NCBI RefSeq assembly: GCF_021300615.1
Contig: NZ_JAJTMY010000002.1
Location: forward strand, 248,001 to 312,000
From: Helicobacter anatolicus
GTDB lineage: Bacteria; Campylobacterota; Campylobacteria; Campylobacterales; Helicobacteraceae
Direction of reading: 5' to 3'
DNA: 64,000 bases
Below are positions 18,299 to 27,409 of this stretch, in pieces. Both the position numbers and the translations under genes were made by a program. Under the pieces are notes generated by a model. That model worked only from the letters and a program-made list of their open reading frames with translations. It had not been told where the DNA came from and ran no database searches. Each line of letters starts with the position of its first letter. The first letter of the stretch is position 1.

Positions 18299-19810
18299 AT
18301 GGTACAAAAAATTTATTGTGCGACTAAATTTGGACTACATGCAAGTATAGTAGAGGTTGAAGTTTCTTTCAATAGAGCATTGCCAGCTTTTGTTATTTCT
18401 GGTTTGGCAAGTAATGCAATTCAAGAATCTAAACAACGAGTACATTCAGCACTTCTCTCTTGCGGTTTTGCCTTTCCTCCATTAAAAATTATCATTAATC
18501 TATCTCCATCGGATTTACCCAAATATGGAAGTCATTTTGATTTGCCGATTGCATTGTTGGTGGGTATGTATAAAGAAAAAGAAGAGCTTAAGCATCGATG
18601 GTTTGCATTTGGTGAATTGGGTTTAGATGGTGCATTAAAACATAGTAATAGTCTATTTGGAATTGTGCTGGATATTTTATTGCAAGAAAAAGATATTTGT
18701 ATGATTTTGCCAAAAGAAAGTGAAAAATATTTTTCACTTATGCCAAATTTGCATTGCATGTATGCAGAAAATTTACAAGAAGCATTGGAGTTTTTAAGGG
18801 CAGATCAAAAACCAGATTCCAAACAAGTAGAACTGAATTTTCCTTTTTTGGAGATTGTTGGAGAAAAATATTATTATCAAGAGAAATTTTCTTTAGATTT
18901 TAAGGAAGTCAAGGGTCAGAGAATCGCAAAAAGAGCAGCCTTGATTGCTGCAAGTGGATTTCATAATATTGTTTTGGAAGGAAATCCAGGAAGTGGAAAA
19001 AGTATGATTGCAAAGCGTGTGCAATATATTTTACCACCTTTGACTTTGTATGATATTTTACACAATGCAAAAATAAATAGTTGGAATCAAGAAGAAATTA
19101 AATTGGTGCCACAAAGGAATTTTAAATCCCCTCATCAAAGTGCCTCAAAGGCAAGCATTATCGGATCTGCAGCAAATAAAGAGCCACGCCCAGGAGAAAT
19201 TGCATTGGCACATTTAGGGGTATTGTTTTTTGATGAGTTGCCACATTTTTCTAAAGAAGTTTTGGAGGCATTAAGAGAACCTTTAGAGAATAATATTTTG
19301 GCGTTATCGCGAGTAAATTCTAAGGTGACTTATCCTACTTCATTTTTATTTATTGGTGCACAAAATCCTTGTCCTTGTGGGAATTTGCTAAGTACTAAAA
19401 ATGAGTGTCGTTGTAGTGATAGAGAAATTGCAAAATATAAAAATCGTTTAAGTGAACCTTTTTTAGATAGGATTGATTTGTTTGTGCAAATGGAAGAAGA
19501 ATATAGGGGAGAGGAAGCAACTATAAGTTCTTTAGAGATGCAAAAATCTGTATTTAGGGCATTTGTGATGCAAAAAAATAGAAAGCAAGAAAATTTTAAT
19601 GGAAAAATGTCAGATGAAGAAATTGAAAAATTTTGTGTGCTAGATGAGCAGACGCAACAAATACTTTTGCAAGCTCAAGATCGTTTTGGATTATCAATGC
19701 GAAGTGTTAATAAAATAAAAAAAGTTGCACGCACAATTGCGGATTTAGAGGAAAAGGAACACATAGAAAAGAGACATGTTTTAGAAGCCTTAAGTTATAG
19801 AAGAATTTAA
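18299..19810 (+). CDS. comM: YifB/ComM-family Mg-chelatase-like AAA+ ATPase
   Basis: A 503-residue protein of the YifB/ComM family. ComM acts as a branch-migration helicase in natural transformation in other bacteria, which would fit the competence common in Helicobacter (inference for this gene). It has an N-terminal ChlI-like domain (about 1-170), a Walker A loop GNPGSGKS at 228-235, a Walker B LGVLFFDE, a Cys-rich PCPCG segment, and a C-terminal Mg_chelatase_C helical domain. It begins 9 bp after def. Confidence 0.92.
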   Translation: MVQKIYCATKFGLHASIVEVEVSFNRALPAFVISGLASNAIQESKQRVHSALLSCGFAFPPLKIIINLSPSDLPKYGSHFDLPIALLVGMYKEKEELKHRWFAFGELGLDGALKHSNSLFGIVLDILLQEKDICMILPKESEKYFSLMPNLHCMYAENLQEALEFLRADQKPDSKQVELNFPFLEIVGEKYYYQEKFSLDFKEVKGQRIAKRAALIAASGFHNIVLEGNPGSGKSMIAKRVQYILPPLTLYDILHNAKINSWNQEEIKLVPQRNFKSPHQSASKASIIGSAANKEPRPGEIALAHLGVLFFDELPHFSKEVLEALREPLENNILALSRVNSKVTYPTSFLFIGAQNPCPCGNLLSTKNECRCSDREIAKYKNRLSEPFLDRIDLFVQMEEEYRGEEATISSLEMQKSVFRAFVMQKNRKQENFNGKMSDEEIEKFCVLDEQTQQILLQAQDRFGLSMRSVNKIKKVARTIADLEEKEHIEKRHVLEALSYRRI

Positions 19811-19851
19811 AAGTTTTTTGTATAATTTTTCATCTCTTTGTAAGGATAAAG

Positions 19852-21870
19852 TTGAAAAAATTTTATTTAAAAAATCTTGATTGTGCAAATTGTGCAGAGA
19901 AAATTTTAGATGCACTAAATGAATTGCAAAGCACAAAATCTGCTACACTTAATTTTCCCGTTAATGTTTTAACAATTGAAAGTGATAATATAAAAGAAGC
20001 ACTACAAAAGATTGTAGAACTTGAGCCAAAAGTAGAGATTACAGAAGAGCTAGGTGAGGAGAAAATATCGCATTATAAGATTTTTTGTATTTTGATCAGT
20101 TTTTTTGTTGCACTTGCTTTTTTATTTTTTGACTTCAAGATTCTTGGTTATATTTTTTTAGCATTGGCATATTTTGTCGCGATTAAAAATATTTTGTTAA
20201 GTGCGATAGGGAATATTAAAGCACGAATATTTTTTGATGAAAATGTTTTAATGCTAAGCTCAAGTATTGCAGCATGTTTTTTAGATGCATATATTGAAGC
20301 TACAGCAATAATTGTTTTTTATGCCTTGGGAGAACATTTGCAAAATTTTGCGGTTTTTAAATCTAAAGATTCTTTAAAGATTTTAACACGAGTTTTATCA
20401 AAAAATATTGAAGTATTAGATTTGCAAAATAAAATTATAAAGAAAGAAATTTCTGCAGTCAGTGTTGGGGAGATAATAGTTGTTGGTGCAGGAAGTCAGA
20501 TTCCTTTGGATGGGGTGATTGTTGAAGGTGAAGGCTATATTGATACTCAGGCTATAAATGGTGAGAGTATTCCTGTTTTATGTAGAGTAGGAGATGAAGT
20601 TTTGAGTGGAAGTTTTGTATTAGAGACTTCTTTAAAAATTCGTGTAACGCATACTTATGATAAGAGTTTTATGACAAAAATGCAAGATCTTTTGGAAAAT
20701 GCCATTATGCAAAAAACAAGAGTGCAACATTTTATCACGCAATTTTCACAATATTATACACCGGTGGTTTTTATTTTTGCAATAGCGGTATGTTTGATTC
20801 CGTATTTATTAGGATATGGGGATTTTAAAGAGTGGTTTTATCGTGCCTTGGTAGTTTTAATGGTGAGTTGTCCTTGTGCTTTAGTATTGGCAATTCCTTT
20901 GGGGTATTTTATTGCTATTGGTCGGGCAAGTAAAGAAGGGATTTTAATTAAAGATGCACGGATTTTTGAAAAAATTTTGCGCATACAGATGGTGATTTTT
21001 GATAAGACAGGGACGCTTACAACTGGTCAATTAAGTATTCAAGAAATTAAGCCACAGCCTGCTATAAAACAAGAAGAGTTACTTGATTTGGCAAATTTAG
21101 CCATGCAGAGATCCACACATTTGATTGCTAAAAGTTTTGCTCCACCAAAAAAGAATTTTGAAATTAAAAGTTATAAGGAAGTTTTGGGTAGAGGGGTTGT
21201 GGTTTGTGGTGAAAATGAAGAAATTTTGGCAGGAAATGCATTATTGATGCAAGAAAATAATGTATTTTGTGAGGAAGTTGATCGCGTGGGTTTGGTAGTG
21301 CATATAGCAAAAAATAAAAAGTATCAGGGATATATTTTGTTACACGATAGTTTGAGAGATGAAGCACAAGAGGTGGTAAAAAATCTCAAAGATTTGTCTC
21401 AGGAAGTAGTCGTAATTAGTGGAGACAATGCCAAAAATGTAGAATCTATTACAAAGACACTTTCTTGTAAGACTTTTTCACAGACTTTACCACAAGATAA
21501 GTATGAAATCATTAAAGAATATCAAAAAGAAAAACGAGTGCTTTTTGTGGGAGATGGGTTAAATGATGCACCTGCAATTGGCGTGGCAGATGTTGGGGTG
21601 AGTATGGGAGTTGGAGGAAATGATATCAATAAACAAAATGCGGATATTTTATTGCTTAGAGACGATTTGATGGGAGTGGTAAAGATTTTTTTAATTACTA
21701 AAAAGATGCGTAAGATTTTGTGGCAAAATATTGGTATGATTTTTGGAATTAAGATTCTTTTAGTATTGTGTGGAATCTTTGGGATGGCAGAGATTTGGGA
21801 GGCAATTTTTGGAGATGTTGGGGTAAGTTTATTAGCATTATTAAATGCGTGGAGAATTTTTAGGATTTAA
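19852..21870 (+). CDS. cadA: P1B-type heavy-metal ATPase (Cd2+/Zn2+/Co2+ export)
   Basis: A 672-residue P-type ATPase. The N-terminal metal-binding domain carries CANC at 10-13 in LDCANCAEK. The transport site SCPCAL includes Cys340 and Cys342, typical of Zn/Cd/Pb pumps. The phosphorylation motif DKTGT begins at Asp384 and the hinge GDGLNDAP near residue 567. The nucleotide-domain HP motif reads HL (His423-Leu424), an unusual change if not a family feature. The start is TTG with AAGGA upstream. Position after comM matches H. pylori cadA. Confidence 0.92.
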   Translation: MKKFYLKNLDCANCAEKILDALNELQSTKSATLNFPVNVLTIESDNIKEALQKIVELEPKVEITEELGEEKISHYKIFCILISFFVALAFLFFDFKILGYIFLALAYFVAIKNILLSAIGNIKARIFFDENVLMLSSSIAACFLDAYIEATAIIVFYALGEHLQNFAVFKSKDSLKILTRVLSKNIEVLDLQNKIIKKEISAVSVGEIIVVGAGSQIPLDGVIVEGEGYIDTQAINGESIPVLCRVGDEVLSGSFVLETSLKIRVTHTYDKSFMTKMQDLLENAIMQKTRVQHFITQFSQYYTPVVFIFAIAVCLIPYLLGYGDFKEWFYRALVVLMVSCPCALVLAIPLGYFIAIGRASKEGILIKDARIFEKILRIQMVIFDKTGTLTTGQLSIQEIKPQPAIKQEELLDLANLAMQRSTHLIAKSFAPPKKNFEIKSYKEVLGRGVVVCGENEEILAGNALLMQENNVFCEEVDRVGLVVHIAKNKKYQGYILLHDSLRDEAQEVVKNLKDLSQEVVVISGDNAKNVESITKTLSCKTFSQTLPQDKYEIIKEYQKEKRVLFVGDGLNDAPAIGVADVGVSMGVGGNDINKQNADILLLRDDLMGVVKIFLITKKMRKILWQNIGMIFGIKILLVLCGIFGMAEIWEAIFGDVGVSLLALLNAWRIFRI

Positions 21871-21873
21871 TAT

Positions 21874-21888
21874 TTATGTAAACATAAT
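21874..21888 (+). promoter_or_regulatory. Palindrome overlapping a candidate -10 box of the catalase-like gene
   Basis: TTATGT at 21874-21879 and ACATAA at 21882-21887 form 6-bp half-sites around a 2-bp spacer. CATAAT at 21883-21888 could be the -10 box, so a bound protein would block it. A redox or metal regulator is conceivable, but the match to known Fur or PerR boxes is weak. Confidence 0.35.
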
Positions 21889-21930
21889 AAAATTTTTTTG
21901 CTTTAAAGGCAGAGAATATAAGGAGTTTTT

Positions 21931-22896
21931 ATGAAAATGAAAAATATTTATTTATGTATTTTTGCAATTACAATTATGTTTGGAGGAAGCGTTGTTGCTC
22001 AAGAAGTAACCTCTGATGCAATTGCAGATATATTTTATCGATTAAATGGAGATCCTAAGAATCCAAAAATGAAAATTAATCATACAAAAGGTTTTTGTGC
22101 TTCGGGTGTTTTTATTCCAAGTAAAGATATTAGCAAAAAAATTAATATTCCTTTGTTGGAGCAAAAAAAAATTAAGACATTGGCTAGATTTTCTTTGGGT
22201 GGAGCAGTAATGGATGATAGAAGCAAGGGAAGAGGTTTGGCATTGAGACTTGAGGGTGATAAAGAGACCTGGACAATGGTAATGCTAAATTCTGAAATCA
22301 ACTTCGCAAGAACCCCTGAAGAATTTTTTCAATTTTTTTCTATGAAGATTCCAGTAGATGGAAAAGTAGATCAAGCTAAGATCGCTAAGCTTACTAGCGA
22401 GGTAGAATCTTTTAGAAAATTTGATGAATACATGAAAAATGTTGGATTTACTGCAAGTGTAGCAAATACGCCTTATTATAGTGTTCATACTTTTTATTTT
22501 AAAGATGCAAAAAGTGGTAAAATGATTGCGGCAAGATGGAAGTTTGTGCCTGAAGATGGTGTAAAATATTTAAGTGAAAATGATAAAAAAACTAAAAGTA
22601 AAGACTATTTACTTCAAGAGTTTAATAAACAAATCAAAAATAAATCTATAAATTACAAAATGTATCTTGTTTTGGCAAATCCTCAAGATGCAACTAATGA
22701 TACTACTGCAATTTGGAGTGGAAAGCATGAAGAAGTGTTGGTAGGTGTATTGAATGTCAATAAATATGAAGGCATGGAATGTAATCAAGAAGTTTTCTTC
22801 CCTTCAGATATTCCACAAGGAGTAGGTGCACCAGTTGATCCTTTATTTCAAATTAGGAATGAAACTTATGGTGTAACTTTTGGACGCAGGCAATAA
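21931..22896 (+). CDS. Secreted catalase-related haem protein
   Basis: A 321-residue catalase-related protein, much shorter than classical KatA (about 500). It begins with a signal peptide (about residues 1-24, cleavage after VVA or VAQ), so it should act in the periplasm. The distal histidine motif is His51 in NHTKGFC, and the proximal haem-ligand region is R309-x-x-x-Tyr313 near the C-terminus (YGVTFGRR). Such proteins are usually weak catalases or peroxidases. A similar gene exists in H. pylori. It is flanked by a possible operator upstream and a hairpin downstream, so it is probably transcribed alone. Confidence 0.9.
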   Translation: MKMKNIYLCIFAITIMFGGSVVAQEVTSDAIADIFYRLNGDPKNPKMKINHTKGFCASGVFIPSKDISKKINIPLLEQKKIKTLARFSLGGAVMDDRSKGRGLALRLEGDKETWTMVMLNSEINFARTPEEFFQFFSMKIPVDGKVDQAKIAKLTSEVESFRKFDEYMKNVGFTASVANTPYYSVHTFYFKDAKSGKMIAARWKFVPEDGVKYLSENDKKTKSKDYLLQEFNKQIKNKSINYKMYLVLANPQDATNDTTAIWSGKHEEVLVGVLNVNKYEGMECNQEVFFPSDIPQGVGAPVDPLFQIRNETYGVTFGRRQ

Positions 22897-22902
22897 TTTT
22901 AA

Positions 22903-22925
22903 GTTAGTGGCTTTTTGCCACTAAC
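22903..22925 (+). terminator. Hairpin after the catalase-like gene
   Basis: GTTAGTGGC at 22903-22911 pairs perfectly with GCCACTAAC at 22917-22925 around a TTTTT loop. A clean T-run does not follow, so it may be a weak terminator or a 3' stabiliser. The rest of the gap up to uppP is AT-rich with a TATAAT at 23037-23042. Confidence 0.6.
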
Positions 22926-23036
22926 TCTTCTATATTATTATCCAAAATTAAAAATTTATTTTAAATTATTTTTTACACTAATTTATTTTTATAAATTTAC
23001 AAAAATTATTTGGTATTTAAAAATATTTTAAAAAGA

Positions 23037-23042
23037 TATAAT
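23037..23042 (+). promoter_or_regulatory. Putative -10 box for uppP-hemD-crcB
   Basis: TATAAT about 35 bp before the uppP ATG, in a very AT-rich stretch without other structure. Confidence 0.5.
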
Positions 23043-23076
23043 TTGATAAAAATATGTATATGTATGGGGTTTTTGT

Positions 23077-23859
23077 ATGGATTTTTTTCAAGCAATAGTT
23101 TTAGGGATTGTAGAAGGATTGACAGAGTTTTTGCCAATTTCTTCTACAGGACATATGATTTTAGCAGGGCATTTTTTGGGAGTTGAGCAAGATAGTGATT
23201 TTGTAAAAACTTTTGAAATTTCCATACAATTGGGGTCGATTTTAGCAGTTTTATTTGTGCTTTACCATAAACTTTTTAGGGGTTTGGATATTTGGTTAAA
23301 ACTTTGTGTCGGATTCGTGCCAACAGGGTTGATTGGGTTTTTAGCCTATAAGTATATTAGAGAATTTTTTACATCTCAAACTGTGGCAGTGATGCTTATT
23401 ATTGGAGGAATTATTTTTTTATTAGTGGAGTATAAACAGCAAAAAAGTCAAAAAATAAAAAAAGATGATATTGCAAAAATTACTTATAAAGAAGCTTTTG
23501 TTATTGGACTTTGTCAGTGTTTTGCGATGATACCAGGAACCTCTAGAAGTGGAGCAACTATTATAGCTGGATTATTAATGGGGTTTTCTCGTACTTTGGC
23601 AGCAGAATTTTCTTTTATGCTTGCTATCCCTACAATGTTTGCAGCTACGGGTTATGATATTTATAAAAATTTAAATATTTTAGATTCTCAAAATTTAGCA
23701 ATCCTTTTTGTAGGTGGTATAGTAGCTTTTATTTCAGCGTTATTGAGTATTAAATTATTTTTAAGATTTGTCAGCAGGTTTAGTTATATATCTTTTGGAT
23801 ATTATAGAATCTTGATTGGTATAATTTTTTTATTTTATTTTTGGCAAGTTCATGCGTGA
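23077..23859 (+). CDS. uppP: Undecaprenyl-diphosphatase
   Basis: A 260-residue polytopic membrane enzyme (BacA/UppP family) that recycles the lipid carrier for peptidoglycan and surface polysaccharides by removing a phosphate. Both conserved regions are present: GLTEFLPISSTGHM near residues 14-27 and PGTSRSGATI near 155. GGGG-like bases precede the ATG. The last eight bases overlap the hemD start. Confidence 0.96.
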   Translation: MDFFQAIVLGIVEGLTEFLPISSTGHMILAGHFLGVEQDSDFVKTFEISIQLGSILAVLFVLYHKLFRGLDIWLKLCVGFVPTGLIGFLAYKYIREFFTSQTVAVMLIIGGIIFLLVEYKQQKSQKIKKDDIAKITYKEAFVIGLCQCFAMIPGTSRSGATIIAGLLMGFSRTLAAEFSFMLAIPTMFAATGYDIYKNLNILDSQNLAILFVGGIVAFISALLSIKLFLRFVSRFSYISFGYYRILIGIIFLFYFWQVHA

Positions 23860-24529
23860 CATTATTTTAGTAAATTCAAAGCCTTATGATGGGGTGCAAA
23901 CACTCATACTTAATGAAATTGAGTATCGGGATATGTATGATTCCTTGAAAGAATTAAGAAAAGATTATACTGCGCTAGTTTTTACTTCTAAACATGCAAT
24001 TAAATCATTACAAAAAGCTATTGAAAAATATCCTCAATTTGAATATCTCAAGATAATTCCTGCATATGTGATTGGAGAAAGTAGTGCGAGAGTTTTGGAA
24101 AAGTATCAATTTAATGTAGAGTATATTGGTAAAGATTCTCATGGTATTGGGTTTGCTAGTGAACTTATACCTTTATTGCAACATAAAAAGGTTTTGTATT
24201 TTAGGGCAAAGAAAATTGTTTCAGGTTTGGATGAGATTTTATCTCATGCAAAGATTTATGTAAAGCAAATTATTGCATATGAAAATAAAAAAAGTAATAT
24301 AACAAACCTTGAAAAACCTTCACCAAAGTCTATTTTAATTTTTACCGCACCTAGCCATTATACTTCTTTTGTACAGCAGTTTGCTTGGGATGATAGCTAT
24401 ATTGCTATAGCTATAGGTTTGACAACTTTTAGTGTTTTTGATGCGGAAATTAAAGCATTTGTTAGTCCAAAGCAAAATATTGAGGGGTGTATAGAATTTG
24501 CAAAAGAAGTTGCTCAACGCTTGGTGTAG
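23852..24529 (+). CDS. hemD: Uroporphyrinogen-III synthase
   Basis: A 225-residue protein with the bilobal layout of HemD, which cyclises hydroxymethylbilane in haem synthesis. HemD sequences diverge strongly; the call rests on the FTSKHAIKSL segment near residue 46, the IGESSARVLEKY segment, the FTAPSHYTSF stretch, and the neighbouring crcB gene, an order I recall from H. pylori. Start ATG overlaps uppP, so expression is likely coupled. Confidence 0.85.
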   Translation: MRDIILVNSKPYDGVQTLILNEIEYRDMYDSLKELRKDYTALVFTSKHAIKSLQKAIEKYPQFEYLKIIPAYVIGESSARVLEKYQFNVEYIGKDSHGIGFASELIPLLQHKKVLYFRAKKIVSGLDEILSHAKIYVKQIIAYENKKSNITNLEKPSPKSILIFTAPSHYTSFVQQFAWDDSYIAIAIGLTTFSVFDAEIKAFVSPKQNIEGCIEFAKEVAQRLV

Positions 24530-24532
24530 TTA

Positions 24533-24913
24533 ATGAATATAATGGCATTTTTTTTGGTTTTTTGTGGCGGTGGTTTAGGAAGTTTAATACGTTATCTTAT
24601 TTCTTTGTTTTTGCAGAAATATACTTTTTTTCCTTATGCAACTTTTTTGGTAAATATTTTAGGAGCATTTTTGATGGGGATGGCATTTTATATTTTTGTG
24701 CAAAAAGGATGGTATTTGCATTGGAAGTTGTTTTTTATGGTAGGGTTTTTAGGGGGGTTTACTACCTTTTCTTCTTTTGGACTCGAGTTATTTATTTTTT
24801 TAAAAACATTGGATTATCAAAAAGCTTTTTTTTATTTATTAGCAACGAATTTTTTTGTCATATTTTTTTTATGGTGTGGCTTTGTTTTGATTAAAAAATT
24901 ATTGAATAATTGA
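24533..24913 (+). CDS. crcB: Fluoride channel/exporter (CrcB/Fluc)
   Basis: A 126-residue membrane protein with four predicted transmembrane helices. Family hallmarks are the GGGLGSLIRY segment at the N-terminus, NILGAFLMG in the second helix, and GGFTTFSSFGLE carrying the fluoride-contacting phenylalanines. It lowers cytoplasmic fluoride as a dual-topology dimer. No clear ribosome-binding site is present; translation may be coupled to hemD, three bases away. A second ATG three codons downstream is an equally possible start. Confidence 0.93.
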   Translation: MNIMAFFLVFCGGGLGSLIRYLISLFLQKYTFFPYATFLVNILGAFLMGMAFYIFVQKGWYLHWKLFFMVGFLGGFTTFSSFGLELFIFLKTLDYQKAFFYLLATNFFVIFFLWCGFVLIKKLLNN

Positions 24914-25006
24914 CATTGGCTTATTTGATTTAAATTTTCATTGTAAAATAGGGCGTTTATTTTCATTTGAATGAAAAAGAAAAATTTTCAAGATGGAGTT
25001 AAAATT

Positions 25007-25840
25007 ATGTTTCACAATAAAGTAATTAGTGTAATAGCAGCAGGTATGTTAATGGCAGGCGTATCGTATGCAAAAGATTTGGCAAATGTAGATGGTCAAG
25101 TGATTACAGAAAAGGATTTTGATATTTTAAAACAACAGGCACCAAATTTTGATTTCAATAAATTAACAGCCGAGCAAAAAAGTGGATTAATTAATCAAAA
25201 GATTAATGAAATTTTAATACAAAATGCTGCCAAAAAAGCAAAGCTTGAGAATACAAAAGATTTTAAAGAAGCTTTAGAAAATATAAAACAACAATTGCTT
25301 ATTAATGCTTGGCAACATAGTATAGCAGAGGAAGCAAAAAAGATTGCAATTCCAGAAAGTGATTTAAAAAAATTTTATGATGAGAATCCCGCAAGATTTA
25401 TTCAACAAGAGGGGCAGGCAAGACATATTTTAGTAAAAACTAAAGAAGAAGCAGAAAAAATTATTACTGACCTTAATAAGGCACCAAAGTCAAAAATTGA
25501 GCAGAGATTTTCTGAACTTGCAAATAAAAATACTATTGATCCAGGTGGTCAAAAGGCTCAAAATGGTGGAGATTTAGGCGCCTTTCAGAGAAATCAAATG
25601 GTACCAGAGTTTGGAGATGCCGTTTTTGCTCTTGCACCAGGAACATATACTAAAACACCTGTAAAAACAGATTATGGCTATCATGTAATTTATTTGATTA
25701 AAAAAGGTGAATCTAAAAAAATTTCTTTTGCAGATGCAAAGGCTGAAATTGAAAATATGTTCAAAGAGAGAAATTTTCAAGAGTTAGCACAGAAGAAAAT
25801 TCAAGAACTAAGAAATAATGCTAAGATTACAATTAATTAA
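25007..25840 (+). CDS. Periplasmic PpiC-type peptidyl-prolyl isomerase (PEB4/Cbf2-like)
   Basis: A 277-residue exported foldase. An open frame starts 12 codons upstream at 24971, but the ATG at 25007 follows a GGAG site and begins a clean signal peptide (cleavage after SYA, about residue 22). Then come a SurA-N-like helical domain and a parvulin domain (about 140-245) with [15 protein letters not shown] and YGYHVIYL. The protein likely helps fold outer-membrane proteins, as PEB4 does in Campylobacter. It precedes fba and efp, as in H. pylori. Confidence 0.93.
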   Translation: MFHNKVISVIAAGMLMAGVSYAKDLANVDGQVITEKDFDILKQQAPNFDFNKLTAEQKSGLINQKINEILIQNAAKKAKLENTKDFKEALENIKQQLLINAWQHSIAEEAKKIAIPESDLKKFYDENPARFIQQEGQARHILVKTKEEAEKIITDLNKAPKSKIEQRFSELANKNTIDPGGQKAQNGGDLGAFQRNQMVPEFGDAVFALAPGTYTKTPVKTDYGYHVIYLIKKGESKKISFADAKAEIENMFKERNFQELAQKKIQELRNNAKITIN

Positions 25841-25851
25841 TAAGGGAAAAA

Positions 25852-26775
25852 ATGCTAGTTCAAGGTAATGAAATTTTACATAAAGCCCATAAAGAATTTT
25901 ATGGTGTAGGTGCTTTTAACTTTGTTAATTTTGAAATGCTTCAAAGTATTTTTGAAGCTGCGCATCAAGCAAAATCTCCTATTATTGTACAAGCAAGTGA
26001 GGGTGCTATCAAGTATATGGGGATTGATATGGTTGTGGGGATGGTTAAAACAATGGAAAAAAGATATCCTCATATTCCTGTTGCTTTACATTTGGATCAC
26101 GGTACAACTTTTGAGAGTTGTAAAAATGCTATTGAAGCTGGTTTTACTTCTGTGATGATTGATGCATCTCATCATTGTTTTGAGGAGAATTTATCTTTAA
26201 CTAAGCAAGTGGTAGATTTTGCTCATACGCATGGTGTGAGTGTTGAAGCAGAATTAGGGAGACTTATGGGGATTGAGGATAATATTTCTGTGGATGAGAA
26301 AGATGCAGTCTTGGTAAATCCACAAGAAGCAGAAATTTTTGTCAAGGAGACAAAGGTAGATTATCTTGCACCCGCAATTGGCACAAGTCATGGAGCATTT
26401 AAATTTAAGGGTGAACCAAAACTTGATTTTAAAAGATTGCAAGAAGTTAAAAAATTGACTAATATTCCTCTTGTTTTGCATGGTGCAAGTGCTATACCTG
26501 ATTATGTGAGAGAGGCATTTTTGCAAACTGGTGGAGATTTGAAGGGAAGCAGAGGAGTTCCTTTTGAATTTTTACAAGAATCTATAAAAGGTGGTATTAA
26601 TAAAGTAAATACAGATACGGATTTGCGTATTGCTTTTATGGCAGCTGTAAGAAAAGTAGCAAATGACGATCCAACACAATTTGATTTGCGGAAATTCTTT
26701 ACACCAGGAATGGAGGCTATGAAAAAAGTAATAATAGAGCGTATGCAAATTTTAGGTTCAGCCAATAAAATTTAA
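25852..26775 (+). CDS. fba: Fructose-bisphosphate aldolase, class II
   Basis: A 307-residue zinc aldolase that interconverts fructose 1,6-bisphosphate with dihydroxyacetone phosphate and glyceraldehyde 3-phosphate, serving mainly gluconeogenesis in this group. Metal and substrate motifs are present: [10 protein letters not shown] near residues 80-90, GTSHGAFKF near 178, LHGASAIPD near 205, and KVNTDTDLR near 245. It begins 11 bp after the isomerase gene and is followed by efp within 13 bp. Confidence 0.97.
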   Translation: MLVQGNEILHKAHKEFYGVGAFNFVNFEMLQSIFEAAHQAKSPIIVQASEGAIKYMGIDMVVGMVKTMEKRYPHIPVALHLDHGTTFESCKNAIEAGFTSVMIDASHHCFEENLSLTKQVVDFAHTHGVSVEAELGRLMGIEDNISVDEKDAVLVNPQEAEIFVKETKVDYLAPAIGTSHGAFKFKGEPKLDFKRLQEVKKLTNIPLVLHGASAIPDYVREAFLQTGGDLKGSRGVPFEFLQESIKGGINKVNTDTDLRIAFMAAVRKVANDDPTQFDLRKFFTPGMEAMKKVIIERMQILGSANKI

Positions 26776-26788
26776 GGAGGATGATAAA

Positions 26789-27352
26789 ATGGCAATTGGG
26801 ATGAGTGAGTTAAAAAAAGGTTTAAAGATTGAAATTGATGGAGTTCCTTATAGGATTGTGGAATACCAACATGTAAAGCCTGGAAAGGGTGCTGCTTTTG
26901 TGCGCGCGAGAATCAAATCTTTTCTTGATGGTAGAGTAATTGAAAAAACTTTTCATGCAGGAGATAAGTGTGAAGAGCCAAATTTGGTTGAAAAAACCAT
27001 GCAGTATCTTTATCATGATGGTGATATGTTTCAGTTTATGGATACTGATACTTATGAGCAAATTGCATTAAGTGATGAACAAGTGGGTGATGTTGCAAAG
27101 TGGATGTTGGATGGAATCAATGTGCAGATTTTATTTCATAATGGTAAGGCGATTTCAGTGGATGTACCACAAATTGTAGAATTAAAAATTATTGAAACAG
27201 CACCAAACTTCAAGGGAGATACTTCAAGTGGTAGTAAAAAACCTGCAACCTTAGAAACCGGTGCTGTAGTACAAATACCCTTTCATGTTTTAGAAGGTGA
27301 GGTAATTCGCGTAAATACTGAAACGGAGGAATATGTAGAAAAAGTAAAATAA
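26789..27352 (+). CDS. efp: Translation elongation factor P
   Basis: A 187-residue EF-P that rescues ribosomes stalled on polyproline. The N-terminal KOW-like domain carries the conserved loop KPGKGAAF with Lys33, the usual site of lysyl modification. Two OB domains follow, ending in the characteristic [11 protein letters not shown] stretch. A strong AAGGAGGATGA site lies before the ATG. It ends a three-gene operon closed by a weak hairpin. Confidence 0.98.
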   Translation: MAIGMSELKKGLKIEIDGVPYRIVEYQHVKPGKGAAFVRARIKSFLDGRVIEKTFHAGDKCEEPNLVEKTMQYLYHDGDMFQFMDTDTYEQIALSDEQVGDVAKWMLDGINVQILFHNGKAISVDVPQIVELKIIETAPNFKGDTSSGSKKPATLETGAVVQIPFHVLEGEVIRVNTETEEYVEKVK

Positions 27353-27353
27353 T

Positions 27354-27372
27354 CTCTCCTAGTATAGGGGAG
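27354..27372 (+). terminator. Short hairpin after efp
   Basis: CTCTCCT at 27354-27360 pairs with AGGGGAG at 27366-27372 (one G-T pair) around a 5-nt loop. No T-run follows, so it may only attenuate. Confidence 0.35.
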
Positions 27373-27409
27373 GTAAAAACCTAACAGATTTTAATTAGGA
27401 TAATAAATA

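Noticed and set aside
24821-24850. T-rich run in crcB as a frameshift or phase-variation site
   Set aside because: The reading frame is intact and encodes normal family phenylalanines there.
24911-24930. TTGGC...TTGA stretch as a second sigma-54 promoter upstream of the PpiC gene
   Set aside because: The distance between the GG and the second element is too short and the GC at -12 is missing.
24910-24949. TTGACA at 24910 with TAAAAT at 24944 as a classical -35/-10 promoter
   Set aside because: The spacing is 28 bp, far from 16-18, so only the -10-like part could be real.
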